Assembly: GCA_913062625.1 (NCBI GenBank) | Contig: CAJXWP010000017.1 | Coordinates: 1-41,176, forward strand | From: an uncultured Haliea sp. | GTDB taxonomy: Bacteria > Pseudomonadota > Gammaproteobacteria > Pseudomonadales > Halieaceae | Reading direction: 5' to 3' | Length of the DNA: 41,176 nt | Shown: piece by piece, positions 24,778 through 33,837 of the stretch | How the letters are laid out: every line of letters starts with the position of its first letter | How positions within the stretch are numbered: position 1 is the first letter of the stretch | The notes under the pieces: generated by a model | The model's database searches: none | Told to the model about the DNA's origin: nothing | Seen by the model: only the letters and a program-made list of their open reading frames with translations | Made by a program: the position numbers and the translations under genes

Positions 24778-25634
24778 CAGAAATCAAACTTATGAGTGGC
24801 ATAAAGTGTTTGCGCCATCAGCCATACATCACCGATGTTGCCGTCTGCGACAGGCTTTTCGTCAACCGCGATCACCGGTACGATATCCCTACTGGAACTG
24901 GATAGCCATATCTCATCAGCGTCGAGCAGTTCGGCTAATGTGACGACGCGTTCTTGGACGGCAATACTGCCATCACGACGCAAAATTTCCAGTAGTGTGT
25001 TGCGGGTTATACCCGGCAGTTTTTGTTCATCCAATAACGGGGTTGCAACGATACCCTTTTTAATAACGTAGACGTTGCACGAAGAGGCCTCCGTGATTTC
25101 ATCTCGGTCGTTGTAGAGAATGGTTTCATTATGCTGTCTACTGTGGCTTTGCTGATAATGCATAACATTACCCAACAGTGAGGTCGATTTAATATTACAA
25201 CGTTGCCAGCGCAGATCCTTTGCCGTTATAACGGTAAAGGGTGTTGTCGCCTTTTTGTCTGCTATCGGTGGCGATGGAATCTCATAAGCGAACGCAAAAA
25301 TAGTGGGTGCGACGTCATTGGGGTAGGCGTGATTGCGCTTTGTATCGGCGCCGCGGCTGACATGGAAATAAAGTCCAAGGTTGCCATTGCCGTTGCGCGC
25401 AATCAGTTGTGATGCAATTTCACGCCAATGGTCGTAGTCCACTCGCAACTCTATTTCTATCGCGTCTAGTCCGTCCTGCATGCGCTTGAGGTGCGAAGCA
25501 AGGCCGACGAGTTTGCCGTCGTAGGAGGGCACAACTTCATAGATGCCGTCGCCAAATAGAAAGCCGCGATCCATCGGCGAGATGCGGGCCTCGTTCATCG
25601 GAATATAATTGCCGTTTAGATAAACAATACTCAT
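24777..25634 (-). CDS. dat: D-amino acid (D-alanine) transaminase
   Basis: Fold-type IV PLP transaminase that exchanges the amino group between D-alanine and 2-oxoglutarate, giving pyruvate and D-glutamate. The 285-residue protein has the D-alanine transaminase opening (YLNGNYIPMNEARISPMDRG). The diagnostic RxH carboxylate-binding motif is Arg100-Asn-His102 in SRGADTKRNHAYP. The PLP lysine is Lys149 in RCNIKSTSLLGN. Glu182 lies in DEITEASSCNVYV. The RxH pair separates it from branched-chain transaminases. It lies 30 bases after the DUF4392 gene and overlaps alr. AGGT precedes the ATG at 6 bases. Confidence 0.93.
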   Translation of the reverse strand: MSIVYLNGNYIPMNEARISPMDRGFLFGDGIYEVVPSYDGKLVGLASHLKRMQDGLDAIEIELRVDYDHWREIASQLIARNGNGNLGLYFHVSRGADTKRNHAYPNDVAPTIFAFAYEIPSPPIADKKATTPFTVITAKDLRWQRCNIKSTSLLGNVMHYQQSHSRQHNETILYNDRDEITEASSCNVYVIKKGIVATPLLDEQKLPGITRNTLLEILRRDGSIAVQERVVTLAELLDADEIWLSSSSRDIVPVIAVDEKPVADGNIGDVWLMAQTLYATHKFDF

Positions 25635-25664
25635 TCATATACCTGTTGTTTCACTGCAGCCTCG

Positions 25665-26513
25665 CTATATTGCGAGTGGCAAAAAATGTGTGAGCATGCG
25701 CAGCTGCTCAATGATGTTTGCTCCCTCAAATAACGGTAGCCCGTCTTCGGTGAGCGTGTTTTCTCTGGTCACCCCATCAACGCTGCCCCGATCAGAGAGA
25801 TACTGAAGCAGCTCCTCCGGCGAGATTTTCGCCAGCAGGTCCTGCTGCGACCATAAACCCAAAAAAGCGATTAGGCCATAGGCACCCCAGTTGGAGACAT
25901 CGGCTACCAGCAGCTCATTGCAGCAGGTAATCGAGGCGGTGATGTCCAGGTCGGTCAGCGTTCTGGCTATATTGCCCATGCCGATTTCATTGCCACCATC
26001 CCCAATTGCAATGGTAGGGCAATTCGCCTGACTGATGAAGGGGTCGAAATAAAAACAGTGAGCGGTAATGTCTTCCCCTCGCATATTATAGTAATGGCCA
26101 TCTGCGGCAATGCCAGGACGCTCGATTGCGACGATAGCCTGCGGTTGCAAGGCCAATAGTTGCGTCGTCGCTTCCCTATATGCCGCCTCTTGGTTGCGTG
26201 CGGTTAACGGTAAAATGCGATAGTCAGTAGCGAGTGCGTGTGACAGCGGTGCTCCACATGCTATATAGGGGCGTGCCCCCAGCGTTTCCAAAGCCTGATA
26301 CAGCGCTATGGCGCCGACTGGCCCATCGGTTTCAAAGGTGCCGAGCACGGGAAATCCCGTACCAATGATAACTGCGCCGGTGATGTCTCGCAGGTGTCTG
26401 GCGGCGCGCAGATAGTAGCCGGGCTGGAGGGCTGCTTGGGCGACGGTCATGTGGCGCAGATTTCTCGACACTAACAGCTGTTCAATGGACTCGCTCAGTT
26501 GCTGCTCGTACAT
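25665..26513 (-). CDS. DUF4392 protein, homologue of the C-terminal half of D-glutamate cyclase
   Basis: A 282-residue cytosolic protein of the DUF4392 family (D-glutamate cyclase-like C-terminal domain). Visible family motifs are VIIGTGFPVLGTFETDGPVG near residue 47, IERPGIAADGHYYNMRG, and the glycine-rich IAIGDGGNEIGMGNI around residue 160. The start is set at 26513, because the ATG there overlaps the pxpC stop as TAATG; the frame runs 27 bases further upstream to another ATG but loses this coupling. In vertebrates DGLUCY carries this domain fused behind a DUF1445 domain and turns D-glutamate into 5-oxo-D-proline. Here the partner domain is encoded separately at 28873-29661. The cyclase activity is inferred from homology. 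Confidence 0.85.
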   Translation of the reverse strand: MYEQQLSESIEQLLVSRNLRHMTVAQAALQPGYYLRAARHLRDITGAVIIGTGFPVLGTFETDGPVGAIALYQALETLGARPYIACGAPLSHALATDYRILPLTARNQEAAYREATTQLLALQPQAIVAIERPGIAADGHYYNMRGEDITAHCFYFDPFISQANCPTIAIGDGGNEIGMGNIARTLTDLDITASITCCNELLVADVSNWGAYGLIAFLGLWSQQDLLAKISPEELLQYLSDRGSVDGVTRENTLTEDGLPLFEGANIIEQLRMLTHFLPLAI

Positions 26514-27448
26514 TATCGACGCTCTTGCAAAGGCTTGCACAGGGTAAAACGCCGCGCCAACTCAAGGGCCTTGCGTGCGGTGTGATGCGTTATGGGTGCA
26601 AAGTGCACGCTGCTCCCGGGCACCAATTGGGTCATCCGTGCCGCATCCAGCGACAACGCTGCGCCAATTTTAGGGTAGCCCCCGATGGTCTGACGGTCAT
26701 TGAGCAGCACGATCGGTTGTCCATCTGGCGGTAATTGGATTGCGCCAAAGCAGATGCCTTCGGATAACACACCCTCGATATCGCAGGTTATGGCAGGCCC
26801 TTCCAGTCGATAGCCCATGCGATCGCAGCGCTCGGATATTGTATAGGTGCTTCCGAAAAATCGACGTTGCTCTACCCGGTTGAAATGGCCCTGCTGATAC
26901 CCCGGAATGACGCGCACCGTTAGCGTCTTCTGATAGCGAGGTCTGTCTCTGGCAGCCAAATAATACTGTTTGCGTGCGTTTGTAGTGGGGCAGGGCAGTT
27001 GATCGCCAGCCTGCAAGCTGCGCCCTTGTAAGCCGCCGATATTTTCCCTCACCACTGTTGCGGTACTGCCAAAACGCGCTTCTATGGTAAAGCCATCCGC
27101 TACGCCGAAATAACTGCGGCAGCCTGTTCGGGCAAAGCCGACCTGTATGCTGTCTCCGGCGCAGACGCGTTGCACCTCCCATAAAGGCTTGTCCTGGCCG
27201 TTAATGCTGAGCGGCATGGGCGCACCGGTGAGGCAAATGTAGGTATCGACGAGGGTTTCGAGCTGCAGGCCACCAACACTGATTTCGATGGCGGTGCTAG
27301 CGGGCGAGTTTTGCAGTAGACGGTTACAGTAGTGAAATGCTTCCCGATCCATTGGCCCGCCATTGCTTAGCCCGAGGCGGTGCTGACCTTGTCGTCCGCT
27401 ATCTTGCAGCAGGCTGAGCATGCCTGGTTGCACTACGCGCATACTCAT
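26513..27448 (-). CDS. pxpC: 5-oxoprolinase subunit C (PxpC; biotin-dependent carboxylase-like, KipA family)
   Basis: Subunit of the ATP-dependent PxpABC enzyme that hydrolyses 5-oxoproline (pyroglutamate) to glutamate. The 311-residue protein starts with MSMRVVQPGMLSLLQDSGRQ and keeps the family's LGLSNGGPMDREAF near residue 25-38, the GICFGAIQLPPDGQPIVLLND region and TIGGYPKIGAALSLD. The start overlaps the pxpB stop by 4 bases (ATGA). Old annotations call it allophanate hydrolase subunit 2 or KipA. Confidence 0.93.
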   Translation of the reverse strand: MSMRVVQPGMLSLLQDSGRQGQHRLGLSNGGPMDREAFHYCNRLLQNSPASTAIEISVGGLQLETLVDTYICLTGAPMPLSINGQDKPLWEVQRVCAGDSIQVGFARTGCRSYFGVADGFTIEARFGSTATVVRENIGGLQGRSLQAGDQLPCPTTNARKQYYLAARDRPRYQKTLTVRVIPGYQQGHFNRVEQRRFFGSTYTISERCDRMGYRLEGPAITCDIEGVLSEGICFGAIQLPPDGQPIVLLNDRQTIGGYPKIGAALSLDAARMTQLVPGSSVHFAPITHHTARKALELARRFTLCKPLQERR

Positions 27449-28125
27449 GCCAGATCGCCTCCCAGTGTCACAAAGCGCTCGCGACTGATGGGTTCAAAGC
27501 GCACTGTGTCGCCGACAGATACCGGCATGGAGGGTTGGACGTCGGGGTCGAACATTGGCACTGGACAGCGGCCGATCAGGTTCCAACCACCGGGCGAAAC
27601 AGAAGGGTAAACGGCGGTTTGTCGATCGGCTATAGCAACGGAGCCTCGCGGAACAAGGGCTCTGGGTGTCGCCAAGCGCGGCGCCGCAATGCGTTCATCC
27701 ACTTCTCCTAGGTAGGCAAAGCCGGGCGCGAAACCAATTGCGTAGACTCTGTATTCGGCGCTTGTGTGCAGCTCAACCACTCCACTGATAGGCAGGTCGG
27801 CGCGCTCAGCGAGCAACTCTAGATCGGCACCTACCTCAGGGGCATAGTAAACCGGCAGCACGACAGTGCGATGCCCGAGGGCGGCAGGTGCGGACACATT
27901 GCTCACGACATCTCGTATGCGCCTTGCGACACTTAAGTGGTCGGTACGTAAAGGGTTGTAGAGAATCAAGACAGACGCATAGGAGGGCACTAAGTCGACA
28001 AGGTCCTCGCCCATCACATGTTCGATGGCGCGGGTAGCGGCCTGGACGCGAGCGGACGTCTGAGTATCCATGACGTCCCCAAAATAGACCATTAGGGCAT
28101 CCTCGCCCACTATGCGCAGCTTCAC
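27445..28125 (-). CDS. pxpB: 5-oxoprolinase subunit B (PxpB; KipI family)
   Basis: Second subunit of PxpABC. It has 226 residues and a GTG start 6 bases after the pxpA stop. The N-terminal MKLRIVGEDALMVYFGD and the YAIGFAPGFAYLGEVDERIAAPR motif (about 130-152) are typical, followed by VPRGSVAIADRQTAVYPSVSPGGWNLIGR, which is the conserved cyclophilin-like core. The KipI name refers to a sporulation kinase inhibitor in Bacillus; the surrounding pxpA and pxpC support 5-oxoprolinase here. Confidence 0.93.
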   Translation of the reverse strand: MKLRIVGEDALMVYFGDVMDTQTSARVQAATRAIEHVMGEDLVDLVPSYASVLILYNPLRTDHLSVARRIRDVVSNVSAPAALGHRTVVLPVYYAPEVGADLELLAERADLPISGVVELHTSAEYRVYAIGFAPGFAYLGEVDERIAAPRLATPRALVPRGSVAIADRQTAVYPSVSPGGWNLIGRCPVPMFDPDVQPSMPVSVGDTVRFEPISRERFVTLGGDLA

Positions 28126-28131
28126 TGTGAT

Positions 28132-28863
28132 TCAGCCACCGTCTACCAACGCACGAATCGCTTCGATGGATTGCACGCTTTCAGGATTGTCACCGTGGAC
28201 GCAAAGGGTATCGACTTGTAGTGCAATGATGTGGCCGCTCACGCTGGTTACGGTGCTGTCGCGCCGCAATTGCTGCACCTGCGCCAGCATGCGCTCGCGG
28301 TCGTGCACGGCGTCTGGCTGGCTTCTGCGCACGAGACTGCCGTCGTCGCCATAGCAGCGATCGGCGAATGCCTCGAACAACAGCTGTATGCCGGCAGCCT
28401 TCGCTTCCTCTCGGTGCCCATCGGCCTGCAGTGTGGATTGCATCATCAGTGTCATTGGTCGGTGGTAGCTGCCCATCGCATGGAAAATGGCGGCGCGCAC
28501 GCCGTCCTGTGCCATCATATCGTGATACAGGGCACCGTGCGGTTTGACGTAGGAGAGTGCCAACCCTTGACTCTGCGCCATGCCCTCCAATGCTGACACC
28601 TGATAGTGCAGGCAGGCAATGATTTCATCGCGGCTGAGTGTCATGCTGCGACGGCCAAAACCGACAATATCGGGGTAGGCAGGATGAGCACCGATGGCGA
28701 CGCCGTGCTGCGCCGCCAGCGCTAGCGTGTTACGCATGGTCAGGGGGTCACCTGCATGGAAGCCGCAAGCGATACTCGCTTGGTCGATATAGGGCATGAC
28801 GGCAGCATCATGCCCCATGTGCCAGTTGCCATAACTTTCGCCCAGATCGCAGTTGAGTTGCAT
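28132..28863 (-). CDS. pxpA: 5-oxoprolinase subunit A (PxpA; LamB/YcsF family)
   Basis: First subunit of PxpABC, a 243-residue TIM-like (YcsF) protein. It opens with the invariant MQLNCDLGESYGNW, then AAVMPYIDQASIACGFHAGDP, which bears the metal-binding-like Asp/His set. HPAYPDIVGFGRR, VKPHGALYHDM and the LCVHGDNPESV ending are conserved. GGGAG precedes the ATG. It is 9 bases after the DUF1445 gene and 6 bases before pxpB. The order DUF1445-pxpA-pxpB-pxpC-DUF4392 is very compact. Confidence 0.95.
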   Translation of the reverse strand: MQLNCDLGESYGNWHMGHDAAVMPYIDQASIACGFHAGDPLTMRNTLALAAQHGVAIGAHPAYPDIVGFGRRSMTLSRDEIIACLHYQVSALEGMAQSQGLALSYVKPHGALYHDMMAQDGVRAAIFHAMGSYHRPMTLMMQSTLQADGHREEAKAAGIQLLFEAFADRCYGDDGSLVRRSQPDAVHDRERMLAQVQQLRRDSTVTSVSGHIIALQVDTLCVHGDNPESVQSIEAIRALVDGG

Positions 28864-28872
28864 TGATTCTCC

Positions 28873-29661
28873 CTATTCTTGCAGCACGGCCAATTGGCTG
28901 TTGCGCACATCAGTGATTAGCATACACCCTGGGCTGTGGGTGATGGCAAGCGGCAGTCTGGCCGCAGCTAAAGCCACTTGTGGAGTGACACCGCAGGCCC
29001 AGAACAGCGGAATTTCAGTCTCCTGTATCTGCACTGCATCGCCATAATCCGGTCGTTCCAGATCCTCAATGCCGATTAATCTGGGGTCGCCCAAGTGAAT
29101 GGGCGCGCCATGCACGGCGGGAAACCGTGTACAGATTTGAATGGCGCGAATGGCATCGCTGGCGTTGAACGGGCGCATACTGACCACCATCTTACTCGAG
29201 AAAGGTCCCGCGTCAGCACAGTCAATATCGGTTTGATACATGGGCACGTTCAGGTTCTGGCTCACATTGCGCACCTCCAAGCCATCGTCTAACAACGCCT
29301 CCTCAAAAGAAAACGAACAACCCAGTGCAAAACACACCAGGTCATCGCGCCACAGTGCGGTGATATCCTTGGTCTCTTCCGTCATTTTTCCCTGACGGAA
29401 CACTCGGTAGCGGGGCACATCAGTGCGGATGTCAATATCTCCTAAGCCGGGCAACGCTGTCGCGCCTGCGTCTCCCACGGCAATCAGTGGGCAAGGCTTA
29501 GGATTTAGCTGGCAAAAACGGAGGAAATCGCTGGCATTGGCTGCAGGGAGAATCACGACATTGCATTGCACAAAGCCCGCTGCCATGCCCGAGGTGTTGC
29601 CAGTATGCTTTCCTGACCGTATCGCGCGGCGCAGCTCAAGCGGCGTTACTGTGCTGTTCAT
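28873..29661 (-). CDS. DUF1445 protein, homologue of the N-terminal half of D-glutamate cyclase
   Basis: A 262-residue protein of the DUF1445 / 'putative hydro-lyase' family. Motifs are the start [18 protein letters not shown] with the conserved HTGNTSG (about 19-25), [40 protein letters not shown], and the C-terminal [14 protein letters not shown] and CGVTPQVAL signatures. The same domain is the N-terminal half of vertebrate D-glutamate cyclase DGLUCY. It is the first gene of the train, with a strong AAGGAAGG Shine-Dalgarno. It probably works with the DUF4392 protein at 25665-26513, or as a stand-alone lyase or epimerase on 5-oxoproline; both remain inference. Confidence 0.88.
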   Translation of the reverse strand: MNSTVTPLELRRAIRSGKHTGNTSGMAAGFVQCNVVILPAANASDFLRFCQLNPKPCPLIAVGDAGATALPGLGDIDIRTDVPRYRVFRQGKMTEETKDITALWRDDLVCFALGCSFSFEEALLDDGLEVRNVSQNLNVPMYQTDIDCADAGPFSSKMVVSMRPFNASDAIRAIQICTRFPAVHGAPIHLGDPRLIGIEDLERPDYGDAVQIQETEIPLFWACGVTPQVALAAARLPLAITHSPGCMLITDVRNSQLAVLQE

Positions 29662-29819
29662 GGCCCTTCCTTTTCTCGGTCAATATTGCTTGTAAGGTTC
29701 AGAATATCAAATATATCGACCGCAAGGCATACTCCTGTGCGTAGATCTCGCCAAACGGTGTTTGGCATTGGTCCACAAATCTGGATAATAGCGCCTCATT
29801 TGGCAATCTGGTAACACCC

Positions 29820-30659
29820 GTGATCAACACACTCCTCGACGTACTAACGCCCCAGTCTCTGGGTGAGAATAAATTTAGTGCCGGCAATATGCATCCCGCC
29901 GCTTTTAGAGTGTATGGCGGTCAGGTATTGGCTCAGTGCGTCAGTGCTGCCGTGGCAACTGTTGCCTCCGACCGTATTCTGCATTCGCAGCACGCGTACT
30001 TTCTGCGCCCGGGCGATCCGACTAAACCCATTATATTCGAGGTGGAACCTGCCCGAGACGGTCTGAGCTTTAGTTCCCGGCGCGTGGTCGCACTGCAGGG
30101 AGGCAAGCCTATTCTGGTCAGTTCGCTGTCATTTCAGATGCCTTCGACGGGGGATGACTATCAGCCTGATATGCCGAAGGTGCCGCCTCCAGAGACGCTA
30201 CCCAGTGAGCGCCAGTTGAGTTTGGAACACAATAATCTGGACGAAAGCTTCATGATTACTACCGGAGAAGACTTGGATATTCGTCTTGTAGAACCCGTAG
30301 ACTGGGACAATCCGGTGGCACGAGAACCGCTCTTGCAGGCGTGGATGAAGACAACCGGCCCGATGCCTGACGAACCCGGACTGCATCAGGCGGTGCTTGC
30401 GTATTTGTCTGATGCATTTCTTATTGATGTTTGCTTGATAGCACATGGACGGCATTTTGCGCATGTCGATTTTCAGGTGGCAAGTCTTGACCACGTGCTC
30501 TGGTTTCACGAAGATTTTCGTGCCGATGAATGGTTGTTACATACTGTCAAAGCAGAGCGCATCGGCGGCGGCCGGGGGCTGGCCAGCGGTAATTTCTACA
30601 CTCGCGAGGGGCGTCTTGTCGCAACGACCATGCAGCAGGGCGTGATGCGGTTTCGCTAG
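29820..30659 (+). CDS. tesB: Acyl-CoA thioesterase II (TesB family)
   Basis: Hydrolyses acyl-CoA to free acid and CoA. The 279-residue double hot-dog protein starts with GTG at 29820. The N-terminal VYGGQVLAQ (33-41) is the family's entry motif. HSQHAYFLRPGDPTKPI, FSSRRVVALQGGKPI, then the second domain's FLIDVCLIAH and SLDHVLWFHEDFRADEWLLH follow. The final GRLVATTMQQGVMR is the conserved C-terminal motif. Shine-Dalgarno support is weak, but the N-terminus aligns with TesB proteins. It is divergent from the DUF1445 gene, and an acyl-CoA synthetase follows 70 bases downstream. Confidence 0.93.
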   Translation: MINTLLDVLTPQSLGENKFSAGNMHPAAFRVYGGQVLAQCVSAAVATVASDRILHSQHAYFLRPGDPTKPIIFEVEPARDGLSFSSRRVVALQGGKPILVSSLSFQMPSTGDDYQPDMPKVPPPETLPSERQLSLEHNNLDESFMITTGEDLDIRLVEPVDWDNPVAREPLLQAWMKTTGPMPDEPGLHQAVLAYLSDAFLIDVCLIAHGRHFAHVDFQVASLDHVLWFHEDFRADEWLLHTVKAERIGGGRGLASGNFYTREGRLVATTMQQGVMRFR

Positions 30660-30729
30660 GCCGCTGTCACTTTCCTGTGGAAACTTTTATAGTAGTGCAG
30701 AAGTAAGCTAAATGAGAGAGGAATAGTCC

Positions 30730-32310
30730 ATGCCGCATCCCAGCATTACCGCAAAGACCTACCCCCACAAACCTGCCATTATTATGGGTTCGACAGGCGA
30801 GATTGTGACTTATCGGGAGCTCGATGAACGTTCCAATCAGGCGGCGCAATTGTTTCGTTCACTGGGCCTGAAGTCGGGTGATCATATTGGCATGATGCTG
30901 GAAAACAACCGGCAGTTTCTTGAAATTGTCTGGGCGGCCCAGCGCAGTGGATTGGTATTTACACCGATCAGTACGCATTTAAAGAAAGCAGAAACAGCCT
31001 ACATTCTGCAAAATTGCGATGCTAAATTGTTTATCGGTTCACTTGCGCTGTCTGACGTGGCAGAGCAGCTGGTTGCAGAGTCCACCGGCGTCGAGCACTA
31101 TTACATGGTCGGCGGTATCAAGCCCGGCTTCGAGTCTTGGGAAGAGGCTACCGATGGGCAGCCCGACACGCCTATCGAAGATGAGAGTAACGGTGTTCCC
31201 ATGCTTTACTCCTCGGGAACGACAGGACAGCCCAAGGGGGTTTTTGTCAGTGATTACGCGAAAGACGTCAATACGCCGCCCTGGGCAGCACCCACCCTAG
31301 GTGTACTGTTCGGCTTTGGTGAGGAGACCGTCTATCTTTCGCCTGCTCCCCTCTATCATGCGGCGCCACTGCACTACAACATGATGGTGATTTATAACGG
31401 CGGCACATCAGTGGTCATGGAAAAGTTTGAGCCCGAGTTGTCGCTGAAGCTGATCGAAGAGCATCGCGTCACCCACAGTCAGTGGGTGCCTATTATGTTT
31501 AACCGGTTGCTTAAACTCCCCGAAGAAGTCCGGCAGGCCTACGACGTGAGTTCGATGCAAATTGCCATTCATGCCGCTGCTCCTTGTCCTATTGAAGTGA
31601 AAGAGAAGATGATCGAGTGGTGGGGTGAGATCATTATGGAGTACTACGCTGCCAGCGAAGGGATCGGTTTTACCTTGATTGATTCTGCTAACTGGCTAAC
31701 CCACAGAGGCTCTGTGGGCGTGACGCTAGTGGGCGAGCTGCATATTGTCGATGATGAGGGTGTCGAGCAGCCGCAAGGAGAAATAGGGACAGTCTATTTC
31801 GGCGGACAACAAAGAAGTTTCCGTTATCACAATGAGCCGAAAAAAACCGAGGAGGCTTACAACGACAAAGGCTGGGCAACCACCGGTGATGTGGGCTACG
31901 TCGATGCCGAAGGGTATCTTTATCTCACCGACCGTAAGAATTTCACCATCATCAGCGGGGGGGTGAATATCTATCCGCAGGAGGTCGAAAACATTCTGGC
32001 GGTCCATGAAAAAGTGGCTGACGTGGCGGTGTTTGGCATTCCGAATGAGGAGTTTGGGGAAGAGGTCAAAGCCGTGATTGAGCCGATGAACTGGGCAGAT
32101 GCCACAGATGAGACGGCTATAGAGATCATGGAGTGGCTGCGCGAACGCATCTCTAGCATCAAGATGCCACGCTCTGTGGACTTTCATCCTAAGCTGCCGC
32201 GCATGGACAACGGCAAACTGTATAAACGCCATCTGGTAGAAGATTATCGCGCTAAAGTGCTTGGCGATAAGAACACAAAATCCGCTGAATCGGACTCTCC
32301 CTCAGTCTAG
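30730..32310 (+). CDS. AMP-dependent acyl-CoA synthetase
   Basis: A second adenylate-forming acyl-CoA ligase, 526 residues. The P-loop MLYSSGTTGQPKGVF lies near residue 158. LSPAPLYHAAPLHYNM, EYYAASEGIGFTLID, and then the acyl-activating LTDRKNFTIISGGVNIYPQEVE follow. The catalytic lysine is in LPRMDNGKLYKRHL near the end. The YxAxEG region and overall style resemble ligases of cholesterol or long-chain acid degradation (FadD-like). The substrate is not decidable from sequence. GAGAGGAA precedes the ATG. A thioesterase and a ligase next to each other suggests acyl-CoA turnover. Confidence 0.9.
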   Translation: MPHPSITAKTYPHKPAIIMGSTGEIVTYRELDERSNQAAQLFRSLGLKSGDHIGMMLENNRQFLEIVWAAQRSGLVFTPISTHLKKAETAYILQNCDAKLFIGSLALSDVAEQLVAESTGVEHYYMVGGIKPGFESWEEATDGQPDTPIEDESNGVPMLYSSGTTGQPKGVFVSDYAKDVNTPPWAAPTLGVLFGFGEETVYLSPAPLYHAAPLHYNMMVIYNGGTSVVMEKFEPELSLKLIEEHRVTHSQWVPIMFNRLLKLPEEVRQAYDVSSMQIAIHAAAPCPIEVKEKMIEWWGEIIMEYYAASEGIGFTLIDSANWLTHRGSVGVTLVGELHIVDDEGVEQPQGEIGTVYFGGQQRSFRYHNEPKKTEEAYNDKGWATTGDVGYVDAEGYLYLTDRKNFTIISGGVNIYPQEVENILAVHEKVADVAVFGIPNEEFGEEVKAVIEPMNWADATDETAIEIMEWLRERISSIKMPRSVDFHPKLPRMDNGKLYKRHLVEDYRAKVLGDKNTKSAESDSPSV

Positions 32311-32417
32311 CGAGCTCATTCAATAGAGCTGTGGTTGGCTCGAAAGGCACATCCCGATATCGAAAAATATTAGGAACACCTTGAGAGCCTAGAGCCGTGA
32401 CAAGTAATACAACCTGC

Positions 32418-33620
32418 TTAGGAGCTGATGGCCATTAGCACGTCGCGACACTCATTTTTTGTAATGAATCGCGGCGAAGGATAATTACCGCCTTCGGTCA
32501 AAGCCGCTGTAATCAGCCCTTCAATATCTTCTGTGCGAATGACATCGGTGGTTCGTGGAATACCTATCTCATCATTGAGAGCCCAAACCTGATCGATTAA
32601 TTTACGTGTTAGTGCGGTAGGTGTTTCTGTGCGTTCACCGATACCACAGTAGACCGCAATATCGGCAAGCTTCTCCGTTGCGTCCTCTTTAAGGAGCTCC
32701 AGTATATGCGGCAAGAGCAACGCATTGCCCAGCCCGTGCGGCACTCCATATTTCGCGCCTAGGTTGTGGGAAATCGCATGCACGTATCCAACCAGTGCAT
32801 TGGTGATGGCCAGTCCGCCATAGTGTGACGCGAGTGCCATCGACTCGCGAGCTTGTAAATTGTCGCCATTGCGACAGGCTTCTGCGAGATTATCGAACAC
32901 GAGGCGACAGGCCGCGAGCCCGTAGTAGTTGGTATCGTCTGTCTCCCATCGTCCGATATAAGACTCTATTGCATGGGTGAGTGCATCCATGCCGGTTGCG
33001 GCCGTAATGTGTTTTGGCAGTCCTCGCATTAGTTCGGGATCCAGCGCTGCGGCCTTCGGTATGAGACACGGATCTACGACAGCGTCCTTCGAATGCGTTT
33101 CGTTATTGGAAATTACGGCGATAAAAGTCGCTTCAGAGCCTGTGCCTGCTGTCGTGGGCACAGCAAAAAAAGGCACGGCTGGAAGTTTGCACGCGCCGAT
33201 ACCCAGACAACCCGCTGCGTCGGAATTATTGGCGGTTCCCAGCGCAATCACTTTAGCCGCATCAATAGAAGAACCTCCGCCAAATGCTAGCACTGAGTCA
33301 CAGCTCTCTTGGTGATAACAGGCAATGCCGTTATCCACTATCTGCGCTGTGGGGTCTGGCAGTACGCCATCGAAAATAGCTGTTTGCACGCCAGCTTGTT
33401 GCAGCGCTTCCAGTGTTGTATCGAGAACCCCCAAATCGTGGAGAGGCTTATCTGTTACCACCAGTATCTTGCGCAAACCAAAGCGACCAATAGCCTTGCT
33501 CAATTGAACGGTAGACCCTTCCCCGATGAACACCATGGGTTTTGGCTGCGGTTTGAGGAAGAGTGTGCTGGCCAGAGATTGACGGAGTCGAAAATACAGT
33601 TTTTTGTGGACTGCGGTCAT
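32418..33620 (-). CDS. Iron-containing alcohol dehydrogenase
   Basis: A group III NAD(P)-dependent dehydrogenase of 400 residues. The start is at 33620 with CAGGAC 8 bases upstream; the longer frame to 33926 runs into the RND pump gene and has no homology. FIGEGSTVQLSKAIGRFGLRKILVVTDKPL forms the nucleotide-fold N-terminus. GGGSSIDAAKVIAL is the NAD-binding loop and FFAVPTTAGTGSEAT the conserved mid-region. Metal-ligand regions are MDALTHAIESYIG, and HAISHNLGAKYGVPHG with its histidines. The alcohol substrate is unknown. Between it and the next gene there are 217 bases with no gene. Confidence 0.92.
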   Translation of the reverse strand: MTAVHKKLYFRLRQSLASTLFLKPQPKPMVFIGEGSTVQLSKAIGRFGLRKILVVTDKPLHDLGVLDTTLEALQQAGVQTAIFDGVLPDPTAQIVDNGIACYHQESCDSVLAFGGGSSIDAAKVIALGTANNSDAAGCLGIGACKLPAVPFFAVPTTAGTGSEATFIAVISNNETHSKDAVVDPCLIPKAAALDPELMRGLPKHITAATGMDALTHAIESYIGRWETDDTNYYGLAACRLVFDNLAEACRNGDNLQARESMALASHYGGLAITNALVGYVHAISHNLGAKYGVPHGLGNALLLPHILELLKEDATEKLADIAVYCGIGERTETPTALTRKLIDQVWALNDEIGIPRTTDVIRTEDIEGLITAALTEGGNYPSPRFITKNECRDVLMAISS

Positions 33621-33837
33621 AACAATTGTCCTGTCGCAAATGGTAGTCGGTAAATATACCTTAGTGTGCGGCTGATGCCTAAATATGTCTGCTGCTGGGA
33701 GCAACCGCACCCTGACAGGATTGATGTGTCGCATTGTACGAAGATTACACCTAATACAATCTGCTCGGCACAGTGGGTTTTGACTGAAATGTAGGCATTT
33801 TGTCCGCTTTACCGCGACTAATGCCTGTTTCGAGAGA

